From Endomychus coccineus (lineage: Eukaryota; Arthropoda; Insecta; Coleoptera; Endomychidae): DNA of 64,000 nt. The notes beneath the pieces were generated by a model. It searched no databases. It was given only the letters and a program-made list of their open reading frames with translations, and had not been told where the DNA came from. The stretch covers positions 159,897,111 through 159,961,110 of the forward strand of contig OY294069.1 of NCBI GenBank assembly GCA_958510875.1. Direction: 5' to 3'. How positions within the stretch are numbered: position 1 is the stretch's first letter; each line of letters begins with the position of its first letter. Shown piece after piece: positions 29,869 to 42,214 of this stretch. A program made the position numbers and the translations under genes.

Positions 29869-30142
29869 ATAAAAAAATCACCTTGAAATTATTATGGGCG
29901 AGGCTAGGCTCACCTTTACCTACTATCAAGGTGACATTAATTAGACCCACGTGAGGCGGGCACACCCTCTGGTCATTGACGACCACTTCTTCTTCGAGAA
30001 AAAGCCTCTGGTCATTGACGACAACTTCTTCAGCAAAGGAGCCTCTGGTCATTGACGACAAAACACAAGAAGTTGGGGTTGGTGGACACAGGCGGATGGA
30101 CATGCCATCGAAGTGTCACAGTATCCCGCTTGATATACTACT
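29869..30142. repeat. Right terminal inverted repeat of the Polinton
   Basis: This is the inverse complement of 13268-13541. The 77-codon frame readable in the left copy reads the same here on the minus strand. It ends CCCGCTTGATATACTACT, immediately followed by GGTATT at 30143-30148. Confidence 0.95.
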
Positions 30143-30706
30143 GGTATTGCTAATCGCCATAATTGTCATTTTTGGTCACAGGAGAATCCGAAGTGGATGT
30201 GCGAAACCAATTTTCAAACAATATGGGGAATCAATGTTTGGTGCGGTTTATTTAACGGTCGGTTGATTGGTTCCTTTTTTTATGAAGGAACGTTAACGGG
30301 GCAAAGATACTTAGATTTTCTTCAGAATACTCTACCAGAATTACTTGAAGATATTCCCTTACATGAAAGGCAAACAATGTGGTGGCAGCAAGATGGAGCA
30401 TCTTCTCACTTTTTTGGGCCAGTTAGAGAATATCTTGATGACACATTTCCTGATAAATGGCTTGGTCGAAATGGTGCGATTCTGTGGCCACCCCGTTCTC
30501 CGGATATTACATCCTTAGATTTCATTCTCTGGGGTTACTTAAAAGGTCGAGTTTATGTCACACCCCCGACTGATTTAGATGATTTAAAGGATAAAATAAG
30601 ACAGGCATGTCGGACCGTAACACCCGAAATGATTGCAGCAGCACTTACAAGAAATTTTTTAACAAGGTTTGATACATTGTGTCAATGTACATGGTCATCA
30701 ATTTGA
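30143..30706 (+). pseudogene. Tc1/mariner-type transposase, 3' part
   Basis: This continues the gene broken at 13267, in phase after the duplicated GGTATT. It includes NRHNCHFWSQENPKWM, GSFFYEGTLTGQRYLDFLQ, the second catalytic Asp in QQDGASSH and the third in PPRSPDITSLDF, with about 36 residues between them by my count. It ends at TGA 30704. The C-terminal part itself reads without stops. Confidence 0.88.
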
Positions 30707-31068
30707 ACATTTTCTTTAATTTTTTCAATTACTTGTACTTTTTAATTCCCTGTTACGTTTTTTAATAAAATAGTCTATTTTTGGCAGCTACTATTTGAAA
30801 CTATACAGATGTTCATTTAATTGCCTCTATTATCATTACTGCACAATACAATGCTGACAAGTCTAGTATCGTTGAATTTGTTTTTGAATGATATATCCAA
30901 AATTGTAATATTATACCGGTTGTCCCATTTAAAAAAATTATGTTTGGGTCACGTGACCCGAAATGACAGGAAAAACGGAAATCATTTTATACTAAATATA
31001 AGCATCAGTTTCGACTGTTTATATCTGCCAAATTTCATATATGTCATATTAACAGTTTTCGAGAAATT

Positions 31069-32300
31069 GTGCGTAGTCTTTAAGACAATCTACATTAAAT
31101 AATGTGAGAGTTTCTCAAACCCTATTATGTCTATTGTCTCCAAACATAAGTACTTCGTGGCTTGAGGTCCTCAAGCTACCGACCCAGAACAACAAGCTAA
31201 CACTCGTGTGATGCAAAACGATATCAAAGAAATCGGAATCGATCGAAGTACGAAAGAATGGAAACGAACGCGGTATAGTAAAGTTCATGAAAAATAAATT
31301 AAAGAATTTTTCAGATATCCACCTTTTTCTGAAAAACAGTTTTTGTTAAACCATATTCGCTATATAGGATTTATTTGTTTTATTTAGTAGTATAATAGAA
31401 AGTATTGCTTAAATTTAATTACAGATTCTATTTGGTTCACGGTCACTGTCATATTCATGTTAATAAAAAGTGGCTCTATGCTACTAGTAGACGAAAAATA
31501 GAAATTTTCGAGTTTAACAACATGGTTGATCGAATTTATCCAACTTTAACTCTCCTAACTAATGTTACAACATTTGCACAAGTCGGAGGAATTCGATTTT
31601 ACTTGATGACACATATGCTCAATATAGACATCAATGGGATATCTTTGATGTATGTGATAACATATATTCTCTCTCAATATTAAAGCGTTTTAATATTACT
31701 AGAAGATAACATTTTTAATATGTATTTTCAAAATATATATAATTTTTTAACATTAGTTCTGAATTTCTGAATAAGGAAGTTTATTTATTTGACGGCTATG
31801 ATAACTAATTTGCGTTGTACAAAGTAAACTCTAGCTAAGCTTATTTTTAGGAAGAATCAGATATTCTCAATACAACTTTATAAGCATCTAAATTGTATAA
31901 ACTAAATATTACATATAATCTATCTTACACCAGAAGACATGATTACTCCAGTGGCAACTGAACATATAGGTCAAAGATGTAGTGTTTATTTGTGATCCCG
32001 TTTTTTCGAATAACCTTGCAAAAGATTTACGAGAACACATAATATATTATTAAATAATATTTTATTTTTAGAATATTTAATACATAATTTGCCAAAATAT
32101 ATCTATATAACAGGTACTATTGTTGATAAAAATGTACTTCTTCCAAAGTAATTTTTTAAGCTACCTATTTTCATACAGTAGTATTGTTATTATTATTTCT
32201 ATTTTTCTTCCCATAAAATACACGACCAGTACGTGATTAATAAATTTACCACCAACAAGTTATAAAAAAGTGTTATAAACAGCATTACAGATAGCGTGGT
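31069..32300. other. No gene assigned; one possible exon
   Basis: AT-rich. At about 31424-31683 an open frame follows an acceptor-like attacag and reads YLVHGHCHIHVNKKWL and VDRIYPTLTLLTNVTTFAQ with a less AT-biased composition. I do not recognise it, and an alternative frame (DDTYAQYRHQWDIFDVC) is also plausible over the second half. It could be a host exon or old element. Confidence 0.3.
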
Positions 32301-32314
32301 TAAATTGTCCCCCC

Positions 32315-32600
32315 CAGAGGACCGTCCCAAAAAATTAAAAATTGTCTTTGATACACTGAAAATGAATTGCTACTCAAAAACATTTTTCAATCCCATCATT
32401 AAAGAAAGAATAAACCAAATCTATAACGGAACGTCATATATAAATAACATAAACTGTAATACAGATGATTTATAACATTACCATACAATCCGAAGACCTC
32501 AGAGAAAATTAACAAATGTTCAAAACAGTATGATATAAATGCTGAGCATAAACCTGTGTGTGGTGTTGAGAAATATTTTTCAAAGCTTTTAATACCTTTA
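32315..32600 (+). pseudogene. Penelope-like reverse transcriptase fragment
   Basis: The plus strand reads EDRPKKLKIVFDTLKMN, FFNPIIKERINQIYNGTSY and similar segments. These align residue for residue with the C-terminal part of the reverse transcriptase at 10605-11831 (EDRPKNLKIV, IIKERINKIYNGSSY). Stops and shifts break it. Confidence 0.85.
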
Positions 32601-34140
32601 ATACCTATTTTTCTTCCCATGGATTACACGACCAAAATATATGAGCATAGAATGAAACAAGAAACTCAACTATTTTATTTTAGTTAAAAGCTAAAAACAA
32701 TCCTTGCATGAGAAAGAAGTACGACAAATCTCGAGCTTGACAATGAAACGGCGACCATCCTGAGCTTGTCTGGTCGAGGGAGAAATTTTCTATGAGCATG
32801 GAGCGTATGTTCGGGAGCTGAACTCCGAAGTGTGTCGAATCTGTTCCTAGTTGATTATGATGAGTTGCTGGGACCTGAAGCTGATGCTATTGGCACGGCA
32901 TACAAAACCAAGTTTCTGTGGTGAAGCCAGTTTTTGCAAAGGATCTTACTGTTGGAATTGGGGGATTCGGCTTCCTGGACAAAATACAAGCTTGTGTTTT
33001 GGTTGCACTACTGGATTATTATTTTGATTCAATTTATTTATATAGCCCAATGAATATAAGCAACGCCTTCCCCACTCTATGAAGGCTTGACTCCGAAATC
33101 TGCATCATCAGATGAAAAAAATACAAATATCTCAAGTTATCTTAATTGGCACAATATTTGGAGTAGAACAATTAATTTGTGTCGTTTTATGAGATACTTA
33201 ATTGCTATTAAGATATACGATATTTTTACTCCACTGTTAAAATTTGCTTTGTACACTGAGAAATTGTTGAAAATTGCATCAGTGACTTTAATTAAAGCGT
33301 ACGAAAACAAATTAAATTCCTTTATGAAATTTAATAGGCAAGTTCCCAAGAGTTTAATAGCACGGTTTGTAGTGTATAGGTGTTAGTTAATCCAGTCTCA
33401 AGAACTTTTAGTGAATTCATTTATATTTCTTTTAATTGTCAATTATCTCGTATTCGCAATGTCTCATTTATATTCATATATTTATCTCCTACGGTTTGTT
33501 CTTAAGAGTTCTTTCACCCTTTCTCCTCATCATCAGTATAAAAATAAGAAGACTCCCCATAACACTGGGACAATTCCTTCATAAAAGGTACTAAAACAGA
33601 AACGTCACCTGGTAGCAACTGCAAGAGAGTTTCTACATTGTCAGAAGGTCAAGGTTGGTCAAAGCGGAAGAATTCGTCTCGTAACTCTATTGTTTCAATC
33701 CTGACAACGTGTTCAAATTACTAAGTGCCAAATCTATACAAATACATTTACGGTTAAATAAATTATATTATGTTTTTAATGTACCCATAAAAATAAATGC
33801 GCTTTACAGTGCATTCTCGCATTTTATGCGCGATATCAATTTATTTGCATATGCTATTTATGAAATATTTTTATGGCTCTCTGTTATTACACAATTCTAA
33901 ATCAACGAGGTTGTACATTTGAATTGTGAAATACACCAGGGCATGTTTGTTCATTTTCTAACCTTATGTAAACGAGGGTTAATTCAGATTGCATTCAGGA
34001 AATCATGATAAGTCCTAATGAAAAAGTGGAAAGCTGATTTACGTTTGTAATCATTTCGAGTAATTTGTTTTATGAAAAAATTTACTTTACATAAAATTAT
34101 ACAAGGTTAAACATTTGTAAAAGAAGTTTATGAAATCTCA
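32600..34140. other. No gene recognised
   Basis: Mixed sequence. Near 33080-33110 the minus strand has CTGATGATGCAGATTTCGG, which resembles a Penelope-type terminal motif but lacks a clear stem II. The ORFs in 33.0-33.9 kb look like chance frames. Confidence 0.3.
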
Positions 34141-36165
34141 CAATCCAAATTTTAGATCTTTACTACATGTTTCGAGGTCAATCACTTACACCTCATTTTC
34201 AAGTATTATAAGAAAAGCTGAAAGAAAAGTATATTATAAATTTTTTGATAATATATACCAGTTTGATGTTTAAAATTGTATATATATGATTGTATTAATT
34301 GAATTGTAATAAATAAATATTAAATTGCAAGTCTATAATTTAAAATAGTATAAATATGATCTATAAATTATTATATTGAAGAAATAATTATTGGAGCATC
34401 TAATTGAAGTTGTTAAATTGTTTTAAAAAAGTTCTTAGAGTACTTACATTCATTTATAAGGTAGTTATTACATTAAAAATCATATGTGTCTTTGTGAGGT
34501 TCAAGACAGTACAAGCATTCATTTTGTTAACGTTATATAAGCTACGTGATTGATTGTGAATGTAGATAAGCATAAAGAAATAATAAAATAGTTGGTGAAA
34601 AAATGTATACCTGACTTTGATTTTAGTCCTATTATGAATGAATTTTAAAATTTATGGTAAGTAGGGTCATCTATTGGTAAGGTAAGAAACTTAGCTAATG
34701 AAGCTTGAAAAATTTTTTAGGTAGAGATCTGTGAAAATGATAAACCGTTAGAAATGTGGAAGTTAAAAATTGAAGACATTTATTGTTTTAAGTTATTGCT
34801 GCATAAATAGGATTATAATTTAACGCTATTTGTGCGTTGAGAGTAATAACATTGTTATTTTTGAAAGATTTTTGTATCTCGAGCAGTTCCAGATTATTCA
34901 AATACAGTCTCCCCTATTTGCATAGTGTAATATTTTGAAATTTTCGTCTGTGTTAAATTCACGGTGTGTTTCAATCAAATGGTTTGCAAAATGTGAAAAG
35001 CCAGTTTTAGTAAGACATCGTATATGTTCTTTTAATCTAATTTTGAAGTTTCTGTAAGTTTTGCCGACGTAAATAGCTGGGCAAGAACCACAATTTAGTT
35101 GGTATACTCCACTTTTTTCCATTCTATCTATTTTATCTTTATTATTTATTATTAAATTGTTGAGGGAATTAGATGATTTATAGGAAATTTTGACTATCGG
35201 TTTCAATATATTTGCGATTTTTATAGAGATACTACCGAAAAAAGTTAAGAATCTGAAAGGTTTGGTGTCTTGGTTCAATATATTGGAAGGTAAGTTTCGA
35301 TTTAATTGAGATAGGTTATGTATGTAGATTGCATTTTCAGTATTTCTATTTTGTTTTTTGTGTAACATTTTCATTATTGTATTGTTGTTAAACCCATTCA
35401 TTGAAGCTATTTGACAAATGATTTTCAGCTCAAGTTGAAAATTAGTTTCAGTTAGGGGTGTTTTGATCAGTTCATTCAAGTAACTGTGAAAGCTAGCAAG
35501 CTTATGTGGTATATGATGGTGAGATGAGTTATTAATTACAATGCCTGTGTGGGTAGTTTTCCTGTAAATATTGAAATCTAATAATTTGTTGGAAAGATTT
35601 AAAGTAAGATCTAAAAAATTTATGTTATTATTTACATTTTGGATTTCTAAAGTAAACTTGATTGAATCATGTATTGTGTTGGTATATTGTAAATTTTTTT
35701 TTAGTATATCTCTTTGTCCGTTCCAGATTATAAAAATGTCATCCACATATCTGCTATAAAATTTGATGTGTGAAGTGAATTCGTGATTATTTACGATTTT
35801 ATCTGATTCTAGGTTATGCATAAATATATCTGCTAGAATGGGTGAAAGAGGAGAGCCCATTGCTAAGCCATCTTTTTGATCATACATATTCCCGTTAAAA
35901 AGGAAAAAGTTTTGTTCGAGACATATGGTAAGGAGGTTGATTAATTCAGAAGATTCTACTGTCGAAAAATCCCTATTTGAGAAATCATTTTTAATAATAT
36001 TTATAAGTTATTGGAATATTAGTAGATAGATTAGAAACATCTGATGATATCAGAAAGTCGTTGTCATCTAATATAATTTGAGAATTTTTTTCTATTAAAT
36101 GTAAATTATTTTTAATACCAATTTATTATACAAGGTTTTTGAATCAAAAGCAAATAGATGATGGC
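34140..36165 (-). mobile_element. Second Penelope-like element, divergent and broken
   Basis: A minus-strand element with reverse transcriptase plus endonuclease at 34898-~35990 and an out-of-frame upstream piece to ~36160 (DFLISSDVSNLSTNIPIT). A downstream terminal region near 34165-34200 carries the remains of a hammerhead (GAGGT...ACCTCGAAAC with a changed CUGA core). It belongs to a different family from the element at 9.8 kb. Target duplications were not found. Confidence 0.75.
34898..35887 (-). pseudogene. Penelope-like reverse transcriptase and GIY-YIG endonuclease
   Basis: A 329-codon ORF covering DGLAMGSPLSPILADIFM, the catalytic RYVDDIFIIW and, C-terminally, the endonuclease start GVYQLNCGSC and AIYVGKTYRNFKIRLKEH. 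Here the two domains are in one frame, as expected. The frame is open further upstream to about 35990, where a shift separates it from the preceding reverse transcriptase motif. Functional expression is unlikely. Confidence 0.85.
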
Positions 36166-36718
36166 ATGTTAAAGACAAAGCCAATGGAAGAGTATATTAT
36201 TATGGGCGAATTCATTTAAATTGAATAGTTAAATCGAAATAAAGAAAGCAAATGAACACTGTAACAATTATTTCACCACAAAGTGGCAGAGGTGCCCACA
36301 GCAAGGGGCAGCTGTCGAGTTACGTCCAATGGTCAGAAAACGACAACCTAAACGCATACAAAACAAAATTTCATAGTTATGCACTTTGAATAAAGTATGC
36401 AGGGGTCAAATTCGAAGCCAATTAACGATTTTATTATCTTGTAGTAAAATATTCAATATAAAATTAGACTAATAATCAAACAGTAGTAGAATGTAAAAAA
36501 TTTTTGATGTTTGAATTCCAATTTAACAGATTTAACATACGCTTAGGAGATCCCTATCTACAGTTAACGTAGTATATTCTCTAAAGAAATACCCAGTATA
36601 ACTTTCAAATCCTATTAGCATGCTTCACAAAGTTTACATTTGTCAGAATCCATGAAGATAGACAATTCGAACATTTCTGTCCTAACGATACACAATTAGA
36701 AGACATAAGACTACCCAA

Positions 36719-37245
36719 TTAAAAGTACTGAATAGATCTAAAGCGGTCATTCGTAAATTGGAAACTGGAAATGTAACATTTATTATTTTTAACTGTTCTA
36801 CATATGATGCAAGATGTGTTACTGAAGTAGTTAAAGGTTATTTCTAACAAAATACTGAAGTCATTATAACTTATCGATTGTACAGTATTAGTATCATCTG
36901 CATAACTGAAAGGAAATTCAAATTCTTCATGCAATATATTTGGAAGGTCATTGATAAATATCACGAACATTAAAGGCCCGAGAAACAACCCTGCGGAACA
37001 CCATTTATCACGTTAGCGGTTTGAGACACGTAAGATGTGGGCCTTGTCTGTATTTTGACAAATTGAGTGCGATTAGACAAATATGATTTGATGAGATCCA
37101 ATGAGGCTCCTCGAACCCCGTATCTTTCAAGCTTTTGGTAGAAAATATTGTGATTCAAGTTGTCAAAAGCTTTGATAAGATAAATGAATATTCCACACGC
37201 CGGTTTAGTTAGAACACTAAAAAGACAAGTGTTTACGTGGGACAA
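36719..37245 (-). pseudogene. LINE reverse transcriptase fragment
   Basis: Two overlapping minus-strand frames read IYLIKAFDNLNHNIFYQKL, NGVPQGCFSGL, LGPLMFVIFINDLPN and FSYADDTNTV. These are the finger and catalytic (YADD) motifs of a non-LTR retrotransposon of the jockey/CR1 kind. One frameshift lies near 36980. The flanks 36165-36718 and 37246-38332 show nothing else recognisable. Confidence 0.85.
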
Positions 37246-38332
37246 TTAATTATTGAAATGATTGGTCTCATGGAATTACCAGGTTTACGAACCTTAGGTA
37301 AGCAATACAGCTTGGAAGATTAGGATTCGAAAGAATATTAGTAAAAATTAACCCACATATATATATTAAATGTAATGATATGTGCGTAATCAAGCTTTTA
37401 ATATTTGAAAACTGATATGCATCGTGGTATTAATAATAGCCTATGATATTATGTTCATCTGAGTAAGGCATCTGTATTATACGAGTTAAGACCGCGCGGA
37501 GCACGCTTGAAGTACATTTCATAATTAGCCGAGTGAGGCGAACTAGTTAAAAGGTATATGATTTCAAGGGACACATCTGTAGCCACAAGTTTATATTTAA
37601 ATGCACTACGATAATACCCCTTAAGCGTGTGCACATAATAACCACGTACACAACTCACTAAAATCTACTGATTTATTCGTACCGTTACTTGCTATCAAAG
37701 TTATATTCACGTTAAACGCATTGCCTAGTATTTATGTTCTAAGTAGGTTAGCAGATAATAAACTTGCACATAACTTTTATGGTATTTTTATATCAAATAC
37801 ACAATCAGAAACATCAAGCAGATTCACGGAGAAATGATACACCAAGAAAGAAGTGATAATATTATTACTTTTTCCACAATGTACGTGGTATAATAGTGTA
37901 GAGAAGAATTTTCCTGATTTTTGCAAATAAGTATATCCGTTTTGAGCATTTGTGAATCGATCTAAACTATTTTCAAGATGATGTCTGTCTGTGCTTGTTT
38001 AATTATAATAATAATCTTTATTGATTTCAAGGTTATAATTTTTTTAAAGGTTTAATCCTTCAGAAAAAGGTGTGTTTATTACACGATTTCCTTGAAAAAC
38101 GATAGGGTTTGTCACCAAACAGCAACCGATTTTTTCTCAAAATTTGAATATGATAGGGCCTTTCAGACAGACACACAGACAGCTTTTTAAAAGTTGCTTA
38201 AAATACGATGAACAATACTATGGTGTTGTGAGGTGCTTTGTCGCTAAATACTCACTACGGAATAAACTTATATTTCTCGGCCGCCAAATTTTTGATAAGG
38301 TTTACTCCTCTTCGAGGTCTTGTGCTAGGGTC

Positions 38333-39371
38333 CTCACCACCAGAGGCGTAGCGAGGATTGTGCGCGCCCGGGGGCAGCCCCTTGATTCTTAACAATATTT
38401 ATTTTCGTATACAACATTGCCAAATATATCTAATGAAAGAAACAAGGCAACACAGTATTTAATAGTTTTAAGTACCTTTCTTTTAAACTTACATATATTC
38501 ATTGAACAATAAATCTAGATATGTATTTCACGCGCTTTCATTGATGCAAAAGGTATCTATAATGCGTAATGCATCAATCGATTCGAGAGTCTCTTTCTCT
38601 ATACTCAACAGAGCTAAGTCCGACAATCTTTGTTGCTCCATTGATGCCCGCAGATAAGTTAATATTAACTTTAACTTGCTGAAGGACCGCCCACAACTTG
38701 CAATAGATACGGAGACAGTTAGCAGGATCTGTAACGCAACTCTTAAATTCGGAAAAACATCTTTACCATACTGTATAAGAAATCGGAGTAGTTCGATGGG
38801 GGTATCGATGACATTTTCCCGTGAACGTAGTAACATTCTGCAGTCAACGATGTCGTTATACAAGCCAGTGCCGTCAACGTCAGTAGCGTAAAATTCTCCG
38901 AAACTTTCACACTGTTTTTCCACGCAATCGAAATCTGAACCACTCATCAACTCTGCAACATTCAGGAGGAAGCCAAATTTCTTGTTCAGATCACGAATAG
39001 CGTTTGCCAAGACGCGACGTTGTTCCTCCTCTGCTGAAAGGGCTGCATCTTCAGCTAACTCTCCAGGCATTCGGCGACGTCTTCTTCTTCTCCGTTCGAC
39101 GTTGATTTCCCATCGGTCACATTTTTGTTTCGCGTCTGCAATCGCGGCAGTACACAAATCGTCTCGAATGTGTGCTAAGACGTGTTGAAGAGACTTCACT
39201 TGTGTTACGAGAAGAATGTTATCCTGCTGTTCAGACAGCTATGCGCCCTAAATTTTTATCGTGAATTTTTTTTCCGACAGATTTTTATAAACTTAGACAT
39301 TTCCAAATTTGACGCCTCTCTGGATCCGGCGCCCGGGGCACTTGCCCCCTCGCTACGTTACTGCTCACCAC
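38333..39371 (-). mobile_element. hAT element derivative with 8-bp target duplication
   Basis: The element is 38341-39363. The left terminus is CAGAGGCGTAGCGAGG; the right, inverted, is CAGTAACGTAGCGAGG. The flanks CTCACCAC (38333-38340 and 39364-39371) are identical 8-bp duplications, diagnostic of hAT transposition. It carries only the C-terminal portion of a transposase. Confidence 0.92.
38528..39199 (-). pseudogene. hAT transposase C-terminal part (ZMYM1-like)
   Basis: This 223-codon frame without a proper ATG contains LTVSVSIASCGRSFSKLKLI followed by LTYLRASMEQQRLSDLALLSIE. That is the hAT dimerisation domain in the form found in zinc-finger MYM-type-1-like transposases. The N-terminal zinc finger and most of the catalytic region are missing. 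A run of Arg codons interrupts the middle. Confidence 0.85.
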
Positions 39372-40760
39372 AAAGCGTATCACAATGCTATCTATGGATA
39401 GCCTTGTCCCTAGGGTAGCTACAGTGAAGTATAACCAGGGCCCCAGGCCAGACCCCAGGCTGTCCCCTAAATAGACGGAATTCTTCTGCACTCCATCTCT
39501 TTAGGGAGCCATTGCAGCTAAGCCTGTAGACAGCCATCATTGCGAGATTCCTCATCGCCCAGCAAGGTCCTCAATGCTGCAGCCGGTGATGTACTCTTTC
39601 TCGTGGATGTAATGCCTCTGAAGAAGAGCCCCTGTATTCTGGGTACAGAAGTTTCTGGGCTATAACCAGTTCGGTTCTTTTCCACCATGACTGAGTCTTA
39701 GGATAATGATAGCTGAGTAGATCCACATCAGCTGCTTAGTCCCCAAACCCCACTCCATGCCAATTGCTCTGTTACACTGCCAAAAGGTTATCAGACCTTT
39801 TTGGCGCCTAGTCTTCAGTTGCTTCTGCCAGAGTAGTTTTTTATCCCTGGTGACTCCCTGATACTTCACCGTCTCGGAAAAGTCAACTGACTTGACCCCG
39901 ATTACCATCTTCTTCAGAGGCTCGATTTTGTTCCTTTTGGAGAACATGATAATGTTATTTTTGTCTGGCTTGATGGAGAGTTTGTTTTCTCTACACCAGA
40001 TTTTTGTAATTATCAAGGCTTGTTGAACAAGCTCCTGCAAGGTACCCTTGTAGGTTCCTCTGGAAAGTTATCCGCATAACCTATCGTCTTAATACCAGCA
40101 CAATTTAACCTTACTAGTAGCTAATCCACGATCAAACCCCATAAAAGGGGGAGAGTACCCCTCCCTGTGGAGACCTTTCTGATACCAACCCTTTCAGAGT
40201 ATAACGTTGCCACGTCGTGGAAAGGTGTCTTCCTTCAAGGGTGTTCATAATTCACCCTATAAGCTCTCGCGGGATACCATGTCCTTCTGCCGCTTATTTA
40301 ATAGAGCTCCTAAAGGTTTTTTTAATGGCCTCCTCCTCTATGTCCAAGAAGGCACCAATGCAGACTCCCTTCCACTTCAGCTGCTGCTCTATAAAGCCAA
40401 CAGCCTAGTGGAGGGCCGTCTCGATAGATGTCTCCATCTGAGAAGCAAGCTGTTTCTCGTGAAGAGGGTGATGCCTTAAGATACCAGTTTACAAGCCTCT
40501 CTAACGTCTCCAACAGAAACGATGTGAGGCTTATAGACCCGTAATCTTTGACATTTACAAAGCTTTTCTTACCCACTTTGGGAACGAAGGTCACGTGAGT
40601 TCTCTTCCACTCCTTGGGCGTGTAACCTACCGCAATACAACCCCTCAGCACCCCAGTCAGCGGAACCAGGATTGAGTCCAGACCCTTTTCCAGAAGTACT
40701 GGAAACAATCCATCACGCCCCGATGACTTGAACGCTTCAAAGGACTTGACTGCAGGTTAA
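39372..40760 (-). pseudogene. LINE (R1/I-like) reverse transcriptase, decayed
   Basis: Minus-strand pieces read LTGVLRGCIAVGYTPKEWKR, VTFVPKVGKKSFVNVKDYG (40322-40708) and ENKLSIKPDKNNIIMFSKR, TVKYQGVTRDKKLLW (39660-40040). These are, in order, the fingers and the post-YADD thumb of a reverse transcriptase like the one at 51.5-52.5 kb. The central palm is frameshifted. GC content is higher than the surroundings. Confidence 0.8.
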
Positions 40761-42210
40761 TTTAGAATAACAAGAAAATCTACTATACTAATGTTTTCAA
40801 TTTTTGAAAATGATGTAAATTGTCTATTTCCAACCCATCGCACACGTTCATTATTGCAATCATTGAGAAGCGGAAATCACTCAATAGAGTATGATTCCCA
40901 ATTGAGAGACAACGATTTGTTTTATTTTACAATTTAAATTCAGAAATATGAATAATGAAACAAGGTCACATTTCCAATAATGTCATATAGTACTGTAATT
41001 TTAAATTGCATCTCTAGCAGAAACGCAATATTAATATTCCAATTCAATTTTATGAAGAGTCTCCTTTGTCCAAGAGGTCATAATAAGACTCTTCTGTTCC
41101 ATACGCCACATGTCATAAGATCATCAGCCGTTTAGCTACGTTAATCTATATGAAGTACATAAAGTGATATGAATATAATAGTATCGTCAGATACGATGAG
41201 AAATGTTTACAAAACGAATAAAATAAAGGACACAACGCTGCCGCGGACAATCTACAATAACGAAATCAACGTTTCAGTAGAGTTATTCTCTGTCATCTGT
41301 TGGAACACCTACTGATATGGAAGAACGATTAAATTACTAGCTGCACGTACAATGAAGTAGCAAAATAACCGCATCCGTAACAATAGACATTTAATATTTC
41401 ATCAAACTGTTCAATTAAGCCACGAAGAGAACAAAAGCTTTACCCAATTTGTTTGAATCGTTGAATTTAAAAGCAATTCTGTTGAGGAAGTGAAGAGAAA
41501 AATCATAGAATATGAAGATTTAAAGATGACATAGTTTTGACATTTACTACGAGTAAATTCTGTATGATTTACTACGGAGATACACAAATTTGACTTCGAA
41601 TAACAAAATATTACCTCCGTCGAGTTGCACCCCCTTTGTGTCAATTCGTACTAGTAAAAAGCTGTGATCAATTGATTACATGACCTCCCAATTTTGTTAG
41701 TTGTGGGTCAAATGTAAATAATTGTAGGAACAGAAAATATACTGGAATGGATGGTATAGGGGCTCTAGATAAGAAAGTGGTATGAAGTCTACCATCATCT
41801 GCAAAGCTGTGGAATTATATCGAATCGTAGCACATGTGCACCAATGAGTATAGAATGAACATTTATTTGGAATAAAATTTAAAAAAATGGATGATAATGG
41901 TTGATCGACAACGAAACGTCGGAGATGGAACTAACATTAACACAAGCTTATAAAAAGTAGCTTCGAAGAAGTATTCTTTATTTTGTTCCATCTCTGACAG
42001 AAAACATTAGGTATGTTGAAAATCAAGAATTTTTTTTTCAAATTTACTTGAGAATCAAAAATGATATGGGAAATTTCATCTTTCCATATGAATGGCCGTT
42101 TATTTAAGCGACTTTTTCCATATTCAACCAAAACTGTATCTATTAACGTTTGCGATATCCATGATGGACATCCTTATATTGGATCTTAGATTATATAATA
42201 TTAATATATA
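40761..42210. other. No feature recognised
   Basis: AT-rich sequence without supported genes or clear repeats. Confidence 0.35.
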
Positions 42211-42214
42211 TTCT

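Larger units (their letters stand above)
13268..30142. mobile_element. Maverick/Polinton (adintovirus-like) element, complete
   Basis: The element has 274-bp inverted repeats (13268-13541, 29869-30142), 5'-AG/CT-3' ends and a 6-bp target duplication. It encodes the diagnostic set: protein-primed PolB, retrovirus-type integrase, FtsK/HerA-like ATPase, adenain-like protease, and major and minor jelly-roll capsid proteins. Known family biology: such elements integrate with their own integrase and replicate with PolB, and they are thought to be able to form virions. Intact core ORFs and apparently identical repeats (the same 77-codon frame reads in both) indicate recent insertion. Confidence 0.97.
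12308..31068 (+). mobile_element. Tc1/mariner-type element, decayed, interrupted by the Polinton
   Basis: The left terminus reads TA-CAGGGTGTCCG at 12306. Inverted repeats of about 265 bp occupy 12308-~12572 and ~30828-31068; the outermost ~25 bp of the right repeat are lost or diverged. Removing the 16.9-kb Polinton leaves an element of about 1.9 kb carrying one transposase pseudogene, a normal size for the superfamily. Confidence 0.85.

Noticed and set aside
29667..29954. 95-codon ORF at the right end of the Polinton
   Set aside because: Translation of a 93-bp tandem duplication running into the TIR; not a gene.
36165..37250. Single intact LINE ORF
   Set aside because: The reverse transcriptase motifs are split across two frames, so it is a broken fragment.
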